A stretch of DNA of 64,000 bases from Thiohalocapsa sp. PB-PSB1 (GCA_016745215.1 CP050890.1:3348001-3412000); one strand, 5' to 3'; shown: positions 27,785 through 37,335, counted from the stretch's first letter. Made by a program: numbers and translations. Notes: generated by a model not told the origin, from the letters alone.

Positions 27785-28819
27785 ATGATCAAGGCCTGTG
27801 GCGCCGAACATGTGCTGCTATCGGTGCTTGTCGTGCTCGGCCTGCTCTCCCTCGCGCCCGGATCGGCGGCGGCCGGCTCCGACCAGGTCGTCGTCTACAC
27901 GTCGCTGGACAAGGTGTTTTCCGAGCCGATTCTTGCGGCGTTCGAGGAGCGCACCGGCATCGCTGTCCGGGCGGTCTATGACGTGGAGGCGGCGAAGACC
28001 ACCGGACTGGTGAACCGGCTGATCGCGGAACAGGGGCATGCCCGCGCCGATGTGTTTTGGAATTCGGAGGTCGGGCGGACCTTGGTGCTGAAGGACAAGG
28101 GGGTGCTGGCACCGTACCAATCGGCGTCGGCGGCGGATATCCCGGCCCGGTTCAAGGACGCCGACGGCTATTGGACCGGGTTTGCCGCGCGCGCGCGGGT
28201 GCTGATCTACAACCCGGCCGCGCTCGCCGGCGAGGCGCCGCCGGCATCGATCTTTGCGCTGACGCAGTCCGGTTGGCGCGCGCGGGTGACCATGGCCTAT
28301 CCGCTGTTCGGCACCACGGCGACCCATGTGGCGGCGCTCTATGCGCTGCTCGGGGCCGAGCGGGCCGAGGCCTATCTGACGGGACTGGTCGAGAACGGCC
28401 TGATCGTCGTCGACGGCAATGCCATGACGCGGGACCTGGTGGTCGCCGGCGAGGCGGCGGTGGGCTTCACCGATACCGACGATGCGTGGGTGGCCATCGC
28501 CGCCGGCAAGCCGGTGCGGATGCTGTTCCCGGACGCCGACGGGCTCGGCACCCTGTTGATCCCGAATACCCTGGCGTTGATCGACGGCGGCCCGAATCCG
28601 ACCGCCGGCCGACGGCTGATCGACTATTTGCTGTCCCATGAGGTAGAGCGCAGGCTGGCATTTGCGGACTCGATGCAGATCCCCCTGCGCGAGATGGTCG
28701 AGCGCCCGCCCCATGTGCCGTACCTCGATGCCATCCGCGCCATGGACGTCGACTATCGCGCCATCGCCGAAAACCTGGCGCCGTCGGCGCGGTTTTGCCG
28801 CTCCTTGTTCCGGCGCTGA
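27785..28819 (+). CDS. Fe(III)-type ABC transporter substrate-binding protein
   Basis: 344 residues from ATG 27785, giving a Sec signal (LLSVLVVLGLLSLAPGSAAA). ATG 27692 has a better Shine-Dalgarno (GAAGAGG) but would add an untypical 31-residue leader. 'QVVVYTSLDKVFSEPILAAF' followed by 'FEERTGIAVRAVYD', 'RADVFWNSEVGRTLVLKDKG', 'MAYPLFGTTATHVAALYALL' and 'AVGFTDTDDAWVAIAAGKPV' are typical of FbpA/FutA-like group-1 binding proteins for ferric iron or related solutes. First gene of a four-gene operon; 12 bases to the permease. The substrate is not certain from sequence. Confidence 0.8.
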   Translation: MIKACGAEHVLLSVLVVLGLLSLAPGSAAAGSDQVVVYTSLDKVFSEPILAAFEERTGIAVRAVYDVEAAKTTGLVNRLIAEQGHARADVFWNSEVGRTLVLKDKGVLAPYQSASAADIPARFKDADGYWTGFAARARVLIYNPAALAGEAPPASIFALTQSGWRARVTMAYPLFGTTATHVAALYALLGAERAEAYLTGLVENGLIVVDGNAMTRDLVVAGEAAVGFTDTDDAWVAIAAGKPVRMLFPDADGLGTLLIPNTLALIDGGPNPTAGRRLIDYLLSHEVERRLAFADSMQIPLREMVERPPHVPYLDAIRAMDVDYRAIAENLAPSARFCRSLFRR

Positions 28820-28831
28820 CCGGGCGCTGCT

Positions 28832-30424
28832 ATGCACTTGCCGGGATGGGCACATGCGGCGATCTGGCTCGTGTTCGGCGCCTTGGTGCTGCTGCCGCCG
28901 GTCTGGCTGGCCGTGGATGCCCTCGGTGCGGGCTCGGCGCAGGGCGTCGAGCTGCTGACCGGCGATCAATGGCGGCTGTTCGGCCGCAGCCTGAGCATGG
29001 CCGCGGGCGCAGCGTCGCTGGCCCTGGTGCTCGGTGTGCCTTACGCGCTGCTCTGCGAGCGCACGGACCTGCCCGGTCGGTCGCTGTGGATGCTCGCCGG
29101 GCTGCTGCCGCTGCTGATCCCGGCGTTTGTTCATGCATTGACCTGGGCGCGGGTGCTGGCGCCGAATCGCCCGGTCGCCACCTGGCTGCAAGCGCAGCTG
29201 GGCGGCTGGGCGCCCAGCATCCATTCGCCGGCGGGTGCCGCGCTGGTGCTAGCCCTGGCCCATCTGCCGTTCGTCATCCTGCTGGCGCAGGCGGGGCTGC
29301 GCTCGGTGGACCGCACCCTGGAGGAGGCCGCGGCGCTGCGTCTGGCTCCGCGCATGGTCTGGTGGCGGGTGACGCTGCCGCTGATCCTGCCTTACCTGCT
29401 CGCCGGCGGCCTGTTCGTGCTGGTGTTTGCGCTGGCGGACTTTGCCGTGGCGGATACGCTGCGCCTGCGCGTCTATCCGGTGGAAGTGTTCATCGAGCTC
29501 AGCGCCCTGTTCGACGAGGCGGCGGCGCTGCGGCTGTCGTTGCCGTTGCTGGCGGTCATGCTGCTGCTGGTCGGCCTGATCGGCTGGCTGCTGCGCGGTC
29601 GCGCGTTCGTCAGCCTGGGGGGCGGTCGCGCCGGGCACGAGCTGCTGGCGCTGGGCCGGCGGCGCTGGGCAGCGCTGGCGTTCTGCGCCCTGGTGATCGG
29701 TGCCGCCGTGCTGCTGCCGCTGGGGGTGCTGCTGCTGGATGCCGGCGCGCCGACCAACTATTGGCAGGCGCTGCAGGTCTCGGCGGAGACCATCCTGACC
29801 GGGATTGCGCTGGCGGTTGCCGCGGCGCTGTCGACCACGGCACTGGCCCTGGGCGTTGCGCTGTCGCTGCGCGCCCTGGGCGGCGGACCCGCGCGGGTCG
29901 GGCTGGACCTATTGAGCCAGCTGCCCTTTGCCCTGGCGCCGATCCTGCTCGGCATCGGTCTGATCAAGGTCTGGAACCACCCGGCCACGCTCTGGCTCTA
30001 CGGCAGCGCCGGCATGCTGATCGTCGGCTATCTGGCGCGCCTGGCGCCGTTCGCGGTGCGGATACTCGACGCCGCCCTGGCGCAGGTGGCCGAGAGCCAG
30101 CTGGAGGCCGCGCGACTGGCCATGGGCGGCTGGCGGCTGCTGTGGTGGGTAGTGCTGCCGCTGCTGCGCCGGGGCCTGGCGGCGACGCTGCTGCTCTGCT
30201 TCGTGCTGGCCCTGGGCGAGCTCGGCCTCGCTCTTTTGATCACGCCGCCGGGGCTGATCCCGATTCCGATCGAGATCTACAACTACCTGCACTACGGCGC
30301 CGAGGAGCGGGTCGCGGCGCTGTGCCTGATCCTGATCGCCGCCCAGCTCGGGCCGATCGCGCTGCTGTACCCGCTCTGGCAGCGGTCCGCAGCGCCGACG
30401 CTGGCACAGCGCGCCGAGCGATGA
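28832..30424 (+). CDS. FbpB-like ABC transporter permease (two fused permease domains)
   Basis: 530 residues with about 12 membrane segments arranged as two binding-protein-dependent permease halves. Each half has an EAA loop: 'TLEEAAALRLAPRMVWWRVT' near residue 170 and 'QLEAARLAMGGWRLLWWVVL' near residue 425. This double arrangement is typical of ferric-iron and thiamine importers. The stop overlaps the ATPase ATG (ATGA), so the two are translationally coupled. The region is so GC-rich that a second frame is open across the whole gene; it is not coding. Confidence 0.87.
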   Translation: MHLPGWAHAAIWLVFGALVLLPPVWLAVDALGAGSAQGVELLTGDQWRLFGRSLSMAAGAASLALVLGVPYALLCERTDLPGRSLWMLAGLLPLLIPAFVHALTWARVLAPNRPVATWLQAQLGGWAPSIHSPAGAALVLALAHLPFVILLAQAGLRSVDRTLEEAAALRLAPRMVWWRVTLPLILPYLLAGGLFVLVFALADFAVADTLRLRVYPVEVFIELSALFDEAAALRLSLPLLAVMLLLVGLIGWLLRGRAFVSLGGGRAGHELLALGRRRWAALAFCALVIGAAVLLPLGVLLLDAGAPTNYWQALQVSAETILTGIALAVAAALSTTALALGVALSLRALGGGPARVGLDLLSQLPFALAPILLGIGLIKVWNHPATLWLYGSAGMLIVGYLARLAPFAVRILDAALAQVAESQLEAARLAMGGWRLLWWVVLPLLRRGLAATLLLCFVLALGELGLALLITPPGLIPIPIEIYNYLHYGAEERVAALCLILIAAQLGPIALLYPLWQRSAAPTLAQRAER

Positions 30425-31146
30425 TCGAGATCGTCGGGCTCGGCAAGCACTACCGCCGCGGGCAGCCGGTGCTCGACGGGCTCGACCTGACCCTGGCCGA
30501 CGGCGAATCGGCGGTGCTGCTCGGGGCCTCCGGCAGCGGCAAGTCAACGCTGCTGCGACTGATCGCCGGGCTGGAGCGACCGGATGCCGGCTCGGTGCGG
30601 CTGGCCGGCCGGGTGGTCGCCGATGCACGGGGCCGTTGTCTGGCGCCGCGCCGACGCGGGCTGGGGATGCTGTTTCAAGACCTAGCGCTGTGGCCGCATC
30701 TGAGCGCGCTAGACAACGTCCGCCTCGGCTTGCAGGCCGCCCATGGGCGCAATGCCACCGAGCGAGCCATAGCCATGCTGGCCGAGACCGGCATCGACGC
30801 ATTGGCCCGGCGCCGTCCGCACCAGCTCTCCGGCGGCCAGCGCCAGCGCCTGGCCCTGGCCCGGGCCTTGGCGCCGGGGCATCGGCTGTTGCTGCTTGAC
30901 GAACCCTTCAACAACCTCGACCCGGCCTTGAAGGCGAGGCTGCTCGCGCTGCTGCGCGAGCGGCTGCGGCGCGATGCCACCGCCCTGCTGCACGTCACCC
31001 ACCAGCTCGACGAGGCGCTGGCCCTGGGCGGTCGCGTGCTGCTGCTGCGCGCTGGGCGCATCGGCGCCGAGCTGCAACCCGCGGACCTCGCGGACATGAC
31101 CCTGGAGACACTCGAACGATGGTATCTCGACGCGGTTACCGCCTGA
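30421..31146 (+). CDS. ABC transporter ATP-binding protein (FbpC-like)
   Basis: 241 residues. Walker A 'LLGASGSGKSTLLRLIAGLE', Q-loop 'LGMLFQDLALWPHL', signature 'HQLSGGQRQRLALARALAPG', Walker B 'RLLLLDEPFNNLDP' and H-loop 'LLHVTHQLDEALAL' are all present. It lacks the C-terminal regulatory OB domain of full-length FbpC/MalK types. Third gene of the importer operon, coupled to the permease by a 4-base overlap and overlapping the next gene by 28 bases. Confidence 0.93.
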   Translation: MIEIVGLGKHYRRGQPVLDGLDLTLADGESAVLLGASGSGKSTLLRLIAGLERPDAGSVRLAGRVVADARGRCLAPRRRGLGMLFQDLALWPHLSALDNVRLGLQAAHGRNATERAIAMLAETGIDALARRRPHQLSGGQRQRLALARALAPGHRLLLLDEPFNNLDPALKARLLALLRERLRRDATALLHVTHQLDEALALGGRVLLLRAGRIGAELQPADLADMTLETLERWYLDAVTA

Positions 31147-31670
31147 TCGCCTGGCTAATGGCGACGACCCTCGCATTGCATGCCGAGGCGCGACCGCCAG
31201 GGCAGGGCGGCCCGGACTATGTGACTCGAGACCAGATGGAGCCCGACAAATGCGCAAGCATCTGGCTGATCCGCCGCCACATCGCGCCGCACGCCCGCAT
31301 CCGCCTGGTCCCGCCCGACCAGCCGCTGCCGCCGGGCATCCTGTTCGACACCCCGGACGCGCCGATCCGCCGCACCCACGCCCAATCCACCTTCGAGGTC
31401 TTGGTCGATCGCCATCGCATAGACGACGCCAAGGTGCGCTGGCTCGCCCGCATCATGCACGACATCGAGATCAACACCTGGCAGCGCAAGGCGCTGGCAC
31501 GCACGCAGCAGATCGAGGCCGAGCTGTGGCGGCTGATCGAGGCTCCGGGCGACCTGGGGATGGTCGATCGCTGCGTGCAATGGCTGGACAGGCTGCAGAT
31601 GTCCGAGGGGGCGGACGCCGGCGTCGGACGTGGGGGCAACGCAGCGGCACCGAGGCCAGACCGGCGATGA
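31119..31670 (+). CDS. Exported ChrB-domain protein
   Basis: 183 residues. An N-terminal hydrophobic segment (LIAWLMATTLALHAEA) suggests export. The rest matches the C-terminal domain of chromate-resistance protein ChrB: 'MEPDKCASIWLIRRHIAPHA', 'GILFDTPDAPIRRTHAQSTF', 'TFEVLVDRHRIDDAKVRWLA', 'IMHDIEINTW'. The conserved Cys, His and Asp residues that could bind metal are kept. The start overlaps the ATPase gene by 28 bases, so it belongs to the importer operon. ChrB domains are usually cytoplasmic; an exported version coupled to a ferric-type importer suggests a periplasmic metal-binding or redox role, which is inference. Confidence 0.65.
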   Translation: MVSRRGYRLIAWLMATTLALHAEARPPGQGGPDYVTRDQMEPDKCASIWLIRRHIAPHARIRLVPPDQPLPPGILFDTPDAPIRRTHAQSTFEVLVDRHRIDDAKVRWLARIMHDIEINTWQRKALARTQQIEAELWRLIEAPGDLGMVDRCVQWLDRLQMSEGADAGVGRGGNAAAPRPDRR

Positions 31671-31832
31671 TCGGATGATGGGGTCACAAGGTGCCCAAGG
31701 TTTCAACAGCCTGGACGGCTAAGAGACTGTCTAGAAAGGGCAGTCTCTAACGGGGCAAACCCTGAGGTATCCCCAGAGAATCCGTTGCTTTGACAACGTC
31801 TTATACCGCCCCAGTCGAGGGTGATATAGTCA

Positions 31833-31927
31833 CTCAACATGATAAACAGATATGCCCTTTTGTTTTTGGTGTGTGAGTGCTGGTCCTAAATGAAAAAGGC
31901 AGTTTTAGTGTCACGTGAGAGGGCTAT
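31833..31927 (+). repeat. 95-base dispersed repeat, copy B
   Basis: Second copy of 14371-14465 (see there). Here it stands alone, followed by a tandem repeat and a broken transposase. Confidence 0.7.
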
Positions 31928-31975
31928 GCCTGCGTAGAATATTCAGCTATTCAACCAGACTGAAGTTTGCTTCGC

Positions 31976-32015
31976 CGCAGAGACGCAGAGACGCAGAGAC
32001 GCAGAGATGCAGAGA
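31976..32015 (+). repeat. Tandem repeat, five copies of CGCAGAGA
   Basis: Four exact CGCAGAGA units and one TGCAGAGA unit. The stretch 31671-32120 holds this repeat and copy B of the 95-base repeat but no gene. Confidence 0.85.
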
Positions 32016-32120
32016 AGAGGGATGCATTCGCCTTAGCCCGTCTTCGCCTATTCGCCCGAAAAAGCGCCGTAAGCTGTTGATTCACTGTTTCGTGAAGCAA
32101 AAGGTCGGCACTACAAGCAA

Positions 32121-33894
32121 TCAGGCGGTGGTGACGTCGGCGGCGGATGAAATCCTCGGTGGTGGTTGTTCGGGGAGGGTCATGCGCAGTTGCTGCAGCA
32201 ACAGTTTTTGGTCTTTGTCCGGCTCGGTGTAACGGGTGATGATGAGTGTCCGTCCGTCGGTGGTCGGCAAATGGACATCGACCATCTGCATGGCGGCGAA
32301 CTTATCGAGCGCAGCACGTGGTGTCAGCCCTGGCGCCAGGACCCGCAATCGCTGCTCGAGGGTGACCCGCAGGCAGTAGGCGAGGAAGGCGACAAAGATG
32401 TGGGCCTCGATGCGATCATCGCGCTGATGGTAGATGGGGCGGATGCTCAGATCGCTCTTGCGCTCTTTGAACGCCTGTTCGACCTCGGTGAGTTGGATAG
32501 AATACTCCCATAGCTTGGCGGGGTCCTCGCCATAGAGGTTGGAGCGCAGGAGGTACTGGCCCTCGCGACGACGCACTTGGCGAAGTTTCTTGCGATTGAT
32601 GGCGAAGGTGAAGGTCTTTGCATTGATCGGTTCGTCGGGGTCTGGCAGTCGGATCTCGAGCAAACCGTAGGCGCGTCCGGCCTCCTTCTTGGCCGCACCG
32701 AGCTTGAGTAGGAGCGCGTCGCGCGAGCGCGTCATGTGTTGCAACTCGCCGAGGCGTTGGCACAAGTTTCAGTCGGCGCCGACGCATGGCGCGCTCCTTG
32801 TGCATGCGTCCGTGACTGCGTGCGAGGATGTAGACCTCGCTTTCCTGTTCCAGGAGCTTGACATCGACGCGCTCGCGCACCTGCGCCCAAGGCTTGGTGA
32901 GAAACGCCTTCTCCAGCTTGCTCAACCGCCCCTTGGGTGTCCCGACGAGGTAGCGCACCGGTGTGTCAGCGCCACGCATCGCGGCGAGACTGTCCTCGGT
33001 CGGGATACCGCGGTCCATGATCCAAATGCGCTCGGCCTTGCCATACTGCTGTTCGATCTTGGCGAGGAAGTCCTCCAACGTGGTCTTGTCGCTGGTGTTG
33101 CCCGGCAGGACCTCGTAGGCCAGGGGAAAGCCCTCCGGGGTCACGATCAGGGCGATGACAACCTGGACGCAATCGGGGCGCTTGTCACGACTGTAGCCGT
33201 ACTTGCGTTTGCTGTACTCCGGAGGCTCGCTTTCGAAATAGGTGCTGGTCAGATCGTAGAGCAGCACATCGAAGCGGACATCGAACAGCATCCGCCAGCG
33301 CTCCTGCAGAGAGGAGAACAGCGCCTTGTTGTGCGCCAGCAGCTTGTCCAGACAGCGATAAAGGGTCTGGCTTTGGGCGATGGCGAAGTCCTCGCCGAGC
33401 AGATCTCCCATGGCGCTGCGATCGAACCAATCGCGGTGCAATCGCCACTCGCTGCCCGGATCAATGAGCCGATAGGCGACCAGGGTTTTCAGCACGTTCA
33501 GCCAGCGCGTCCCCTTGCGACTCGGGGGCAGATGAGGCTGCCAGAAAGCATCCAAACGAAGCTAACCCCAAAGCTCGCAAGCGAGCCAGCACGCACCCCA
33601 TTGACGCGGCCGGTGCAATTGCAACCCGCTCAACCTGACCTGCACCACATCGCAATCCAGCGTGGGTGCTGTGCGATCTTCCGGAAACAACGCCACTTGC
33701 GTTGGTGCCCCCTCGTCCTCGTCGAGCACCTCGATCGCCTTGCACCACGACGCCTTCTGCGAATCGTTGATCTCCCCGAGGTAGAGCACTTGGTGTTGCA
33801 CTACACGCCCGTCGGCGACGCGGCGGTTCTCAACGATACTCCAGTACCGGTGTTGCTTGCCGTCTTTGAAGCGGTTTTTCGAGCGCAGAAACAT
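32121..33894 (-). pseudogene. IS1634-family transposase with a nonsense codon and a frameshift
   Basis: Reads from ATG 33894 ('NRFKDGKQHRYWSIVENRRV') through 'VLLYDLTSTYFESEPPEYSK', 'RIWIMDRGIPTEDSLAAMRG' to 'LTEVEQAFKERKSDLSIRPI'. An in-frame TAG at 33564-33562 follows 'ACELWG', and a one-base loss near 32770 shifts the frame between 'MRRRRLK' and 'LCQRLGELQHMTRSRDALLL'. All DDE residues are otherwise kept. It is from a different subgroup than the intact IS1634 transposase at 25426. A short palindrome GCCGATACTATCGGC lies just before the start. Confidence 0.88.
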
Positions 33895-34397
33895 GCCGAT
33901 AGTATCGGCAAATAAGGGACGTGGTAGTCGTTAATCTACACCACCTCCCGCCAATGAAAGCATCACTTACCACCCAAGAAATATTTTAAAATTTAATCCG
34001 ATAGACCGCTTGGATTTTGGTGGTCCTGGGCGGACCTGCGTAGATCAAGTGTTTCCACATCCCTAACTGCTTCGAAACAACGACCTAGGTCGACACTACA
34101 CGCGACTGCGCACACCTCGGCTCAGCAAAATCAGGGATTTGCAGGACGAAACGGCCTGGATTTCGCCGAAATCACGGCCGAATAGTCTAAGTCGGGTTAG
34201 CAGCGCCGCATCACAGGGATTTGGGCTCGCAACGGGGATACAATGTGAGTGGAGCTGGACCCAATTCGGGGTCAGGATAGGGGCAGGCGCGATAATGGGT
34301 GGCATCAGTCTGCGGCCGTATACCGCGCCGAACCAGACCGTCACCAGCTGGGGCTGGAAGTGGCGTTCGGCCTGATTTGAATACTGGCCGGCGGGTA
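33895..34397. other. Spacer without a recognised gene
   Basis: About 500 bases. Short open frames (for example 34139-34375) have no recognised match. The right half may contain more of the toxin tip described next, in a broken frame. Confidence 0.3.
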
Positions 34398-34562
34398 ATG
34401 ATAGGTGGTAACTCGTTAAGAAATTACACGCTGACCGGTCGAATTGGCCAGTATCCGTACGGTAATTCAATCACCGGTAATGTGGGGTCCGGTAATTTGG
34501 CTTGGCCCTCCGGCTGGGAATCTATCAAAGGGCATCTCGGGCAGCGTATTATTGTCCCTTGA
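34398..34562 (+). pseudogene. Possible polymorphic-toxin tip fragment
   Basis: 54 codons, MIGGNSLRNYTLTGRIGQ, then 'GNVGSGNLAWPSGWESIKGH' and LGQRIIVP. The Gly/Asn/Tyr-rich style with a GWESIKG-LGQR ending resembles the last residues of RHS or related toxin tips, and a small membrane protein follows. No carrier remains. Assignment is tentative. Confidence 0.35.
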
Positions 34563-34637
34563 GCAATCCCGTCCAACGGGTGGGAACCCCCGATTTAATT
34601 GAGAAGTTTATGTTCGGCTTACCCAGGTAGTTCCCTC

Positions 34638-34898
34638 ATGTCGTACTTTGTTTTGTTATTGCCGGTTGCAATCGACATCTTTACGGGTTTGATGACGGTT
34701 CTTTCGAACCGTGGTAAGCGTGTCCCCTCCGGCTTTCCTGTTTTGACGTTGTTGTTGTACGGATTCATCCTCGCGAAAGTCACAGGAAGTTTTTTCGGTT
34801 GGCTCTTCAGCTTCCTATTGGCTTCAGGTGTTCATGTGATGATTGTTTTCGCCTGGCCGTTTTTGGACGCGCGCTGGGCGAAGGATCATGCTGGCTGA
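34638..34898 (+). CDS. Small three-segment membrane protein, possible immunity protein
   Basis: 86 residues from ATG 34638. Three predicted membrane segments (SYFVLLLPVAIDIFTGL; FPVLTLLLYGFILAKV; FFGWLFSFLLASGVHVMIVF). No family recognised. It follows a tip-like fragment by 75 bases, and small polytopic membrane proteins of this size serve as immunity proteins against membrane-acting toxins, but that is inference. Confidence 0.5.
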   Translation: MSYFVLLLPVAIDIFTGLMTVLSNRGKRVPSGFPVLTLLLYGFILAKVTGSFFGWLFSFLLASGVHVMIVFAWPFLDARWAKDHAG

Positions 34899-35231
34899 GA
34901 GCGCAGGGCAGCCCTTTCAAGGTGCGTAAAAACAACATTATGAATCAGTCTCTTAGCGTCAAGGGCTCGCAGGCATCCGCAGTCGCTTGCCAGCTTGTCG
35001 GAAAGCAAACACCGCAAAATCATGCGGTTGCGGTCGTACACGTATCAACACCTTGAAAGGGCTGGTTCCTGCTCCAGTGCATCTGTCCCGCCGACGAACG
35101 GCGCCCAATGCTTGCCGGGTAGGGTCCCCGCTAGGCCGCCAAATCGACGGGCCAGCCCCTCCGCAGCAGCGGCGTGCGGCCGAAGGCTCGGCAATGCCCG
35201 AATCTCACGCGATCTTCTTTGGAGAGTCCTG

Positions 35232-35945
35232 ATGCAGCGAGAACCCCGTTTTTCGCCCGATGGGCATGGGTCCGATGCCCAGCCCCGCAACTTCCTGTTT
35301 GGTGCCGTATTGGCGATATCGCTGGTAGCGCTGTTTGTGTTCTTCACTTGGTATGACGCTTCGCAGCGTATCTCGGCGATCGAAGGTCGCGTCGACCGCC
35401 TGGCGAACCTTCTGACGCTGGATGCGTCCGCTGATGAGTGGCGGCCTGAACTCGACGCCCTTGTTGTCCGTCTGGCGGAGTTGGAGCGCGAGCAGGCTCG
35501 CGTCAGCAAACAAGGCTCAGAACTGCTGCGCGCTGAGGTCGCGCGCCTGAAAAGCGAGCTAGATACCCATGTAGATGGGGCGATTGCCATGGCCGTCGCA
35601 CCAGCCGCTCGGGCCATCGAAGCATCGGCCGGTTCGCAACTGTCCGACATTCACGGCTCTGCACCGCTGTCCGAGGAAGAAGAGACCGATACGTTGGATT
35701 TCGACAGTCGGCTCGAGACAGAGTATCAGATCCTCGGCCTGTTACCTGAACGCGAGGCCGAGATCGGACCTGCGCTTGAGTTGGCCCTCGAGTCCGTTTG
35801 GTTGGCCTACGTTAAACATATCGAGACAGGTCGACCCGAAGCTGCAACCATTCGCGCTCGCTACTGCAACGAGGTCCAGGCCTTTTTGGAAGAGGACGAG
35901 ATCGAACGGCTCGGTTGCGCGCACTCCATTGCTTCCCTGCCGTGA
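35232..35945 (+). CDS. Single-pass membrane protein with coiled coil, unknown function
   Basis: 237 residues; ATG 35232 with GGAGAG 6-11 bases upstream. One membrane segment at residues 21-41 (FLFGAVLAISLVALFVFFTW), then a coiled coil about 45-115 (ISAIEGRVDRLANLL … RLAELEREQARVSKQ), an acidic linker (SEEEETDTLDFDS) and a helical C-terminus with two cysteines. N-in topology is expected. No family recognised. Confidence 0.65.
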   Translation: MQREPRFSPDGHGSDAQPRNFLFGAVLAISLVALFVFFTWYDASQRISAIEGRVDRLANLLTLDASADEWRPELDALVVRLAELEREQARVSKQGSELLRAEVARLKSELDTHVDGAIAMAVAPAARAIEASAGSQLSDIHGSAPLSEEEETDTLDFDSRLETEYQILGLLPEREAEIGPALELALESVWLAYVKHIETGRPEAATIRARYCNEVQAFLEEDEIERLGCAHSIASLP

Positions 35946-35969
35946 TCGACACTGTGAGCCAGGGTCCGT

Positions 35970-36591
35970 GCGAGCACAGGGTCACGCCAAGGATCAGGGT
36001 CACCCTCAAGGCACCGTCGCGACCCGACCGCACCCTGCCCGACGTCACCGTCACCGCCCTGCTCGCCACCGAGGTACACCCGCCCGCCGGTGAAGATCCG
36101 CTCGACTGGCTGTTGTTGACCAACCTCCTCGCCGAGACCCCCGAACAGGCCATCGAGAAGCTGCAATGGTCTGTTTGCCGCTGGCAAATCCAGATCTCTT
36201 TCAAAGTGCTGAAAAGCGGCTGCCGGATCGCAGCGCTGCAACTGGAGAAACGCGAGCGTCTCGAGCCGGCGCTGGCCTTCGATATGGTCATCGCCTGGCG
36301 CGTCTTGCACCTCAGCATGCTCGGGCGTGAGTGTCCGGAGATGCCCTGCAACAGGGTGTTTTCGATGAAGAATAGCAGGCCCTGTACTTGGTCACCCAGC
36401 GCCAGCCACCGTCCGATGGGCCGCCATCACTCGACACCATGGTGCGCATGGTCGCCACCCTTGGTGGCTTTCTCAACCGCAAGCACGATGCTTTCCCCGG
36501 CCCGCAAACACTCTGGATCGGTCTCCAACGGACCGCCGACTTCGTGCTCGCGTTGGGGACGCAGCGCAGCATCGGGGAGAGTGATGGGTAA
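35970..36591 (+). pseudogene. IS4/IS50-type transposase remnant
   Basis: C-terminal half of a Tn5/IS50-like transposase: 'LPDVTVTALLATEVHPPAGE', 'DPLDWLLLTNLLAETPEQAI', 'WQIQISFKVLKSGCRIAALQ' (equivalent of the Y-R-E-K region), 'AWRVLHLSMLGRECPE'. A one-base shift near 36355 and a TAG at the Trp of VFDEEW separate this from the normal ending 'SLDTMVRMVATLGGFLNRKH' and 'GPQTLWIGLQRTADFVLALG'. The N-terminal half is gone. Confidence 0.85.
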
Positions 36592-36741
36592 TGGTATGAC
36601 GAATAGCTTGTGCAATGCGCACGACGCTCACTAACATACCTTCGAGTCCAGGGGTATGTTGGGCGATTTGCTGAGGCTGCCATTTCACTAATTCACTAAT
36701 CAAGCCTGGCCCCTTTTCCATTCATGCTAGCGCAAAAGGCT

Positions 36742-37068
36742 TCATGCAGCGTGCGAAAGCGTACTATTAACGACCTGCCAGAATACTGAGACTTGAGTAG
36801 GCTTTTGATCGAAAAAATCCTCAAAGAAACCAGGCGCGTTCAGCGGTACAGGATAGGAATAGCGCTCACCATCCTCGCCGAATTCTGTTATCCAATCGAC
36901 TGGCTCAGTAGAATCGAGCACGTCGAACAAGGTGGAATCATAAAGATAAGGTTTGCCTAAGTCATTCAGTATTCTATAGTCATCCGCCTCGATGCCGAGG
37001 ACAAAATACTTTTGGTCTCCAGATAAATCTGGGTGGGAGTGGCTTGTAGATTTAAGTTTTACAATCAT
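36742..37068 (-). CDS. Immunity-type protein found behind RHS tips
   Basis: 108 residues: 'YFVLGIEADDYRILNDLGKP', 'YLYDSTLFDVLDSTEPVDWI', 'GERYSYPVPLNAPGFFEDFF'. This acidic, aromatic protein type recurs next to RHS and related toxins in many proteobacteria, although I cannot give a curated name. Its ATG overlaps the stop of the tip fragment upstream (ATGA). It looks complete and could still give protection although its toxin carrier is lost. Confidence 0.6.
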   Translation of the reverse strand: MIVKLKSTSHSHPDLSGDQKYFVLGIEADDYRILNDLGKPYLYDSTLFDVLDSTEPVDWITEFGEDGERYSYPVPLNAPGFFEDFFDQKPTQVSVFWQVVNSTLSHAA

Positions 37069-37295
37069 TTCTCTGAGACCAGCTTGAGTTTGGTTTCCAA
37101 TCTTCCTATGCCGTAATGTTCATACCAGTGAAACTCATACAAATGCCCATCTGACTCAAAAGCTGGACTGCTCTTCTTAGCCCATTTTGACCGTCGGCCG
37201 CCATATTGATCTACAAGTCGTTGAACATCACGGATACGCTCGCCTTTTGCGATTACACGTGATTGGGCGGCGAGCTCTTTTGTGAGTTCGATAGA
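37065..37295 (-). pseudogene. Orphan RHS-type tip fragment
   Basis: 76 codons without a start, preceded in frame by TGA at 37298-37296. Reads 'ELAAQSRVIAKGERIRDVQR', 'LVDQYGGRRSKWAKKSSPAF', 'GHLYEFHWYEHYGIGRLETK', ending KLKLVSEK. The RIRDVxRLVxxYGG-W-KKSSP-HWYE-G-G-KLK pattern is a common RHS C-terminal tip. Overlap with the immunity gene by 4 bases shows an original tip/immunity pair; the RHS body has been lost. Confidence 0.65.
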
Positions 37296-37335
37296 TCAAA
37301 TCCTCCGATGTCTTCCAGCGCTAACGTTTAGTAAC

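Noticed and set aside
27818..29224. 468-codon minus-strand frame opposite the binding-protein and permease genes
   Set aside because: No domain, Arg/Gln-rich shadow of the plus-strand genes.
28795..31146. 783-codon frame running through the permease and ATPase genes
   Set aside because: Only the part from 30421 (the ATPase) is real; the front part is an alternative frame of the permease, open because stop codons are rare at this GC content.
31976..32015. Possible CRISPR repeat array (CGCAGAGA)
   Set aside because: Unit of 8 bases with no spacers; a plain tandem repeat. No CRISPR array or cas gene seen in the window.
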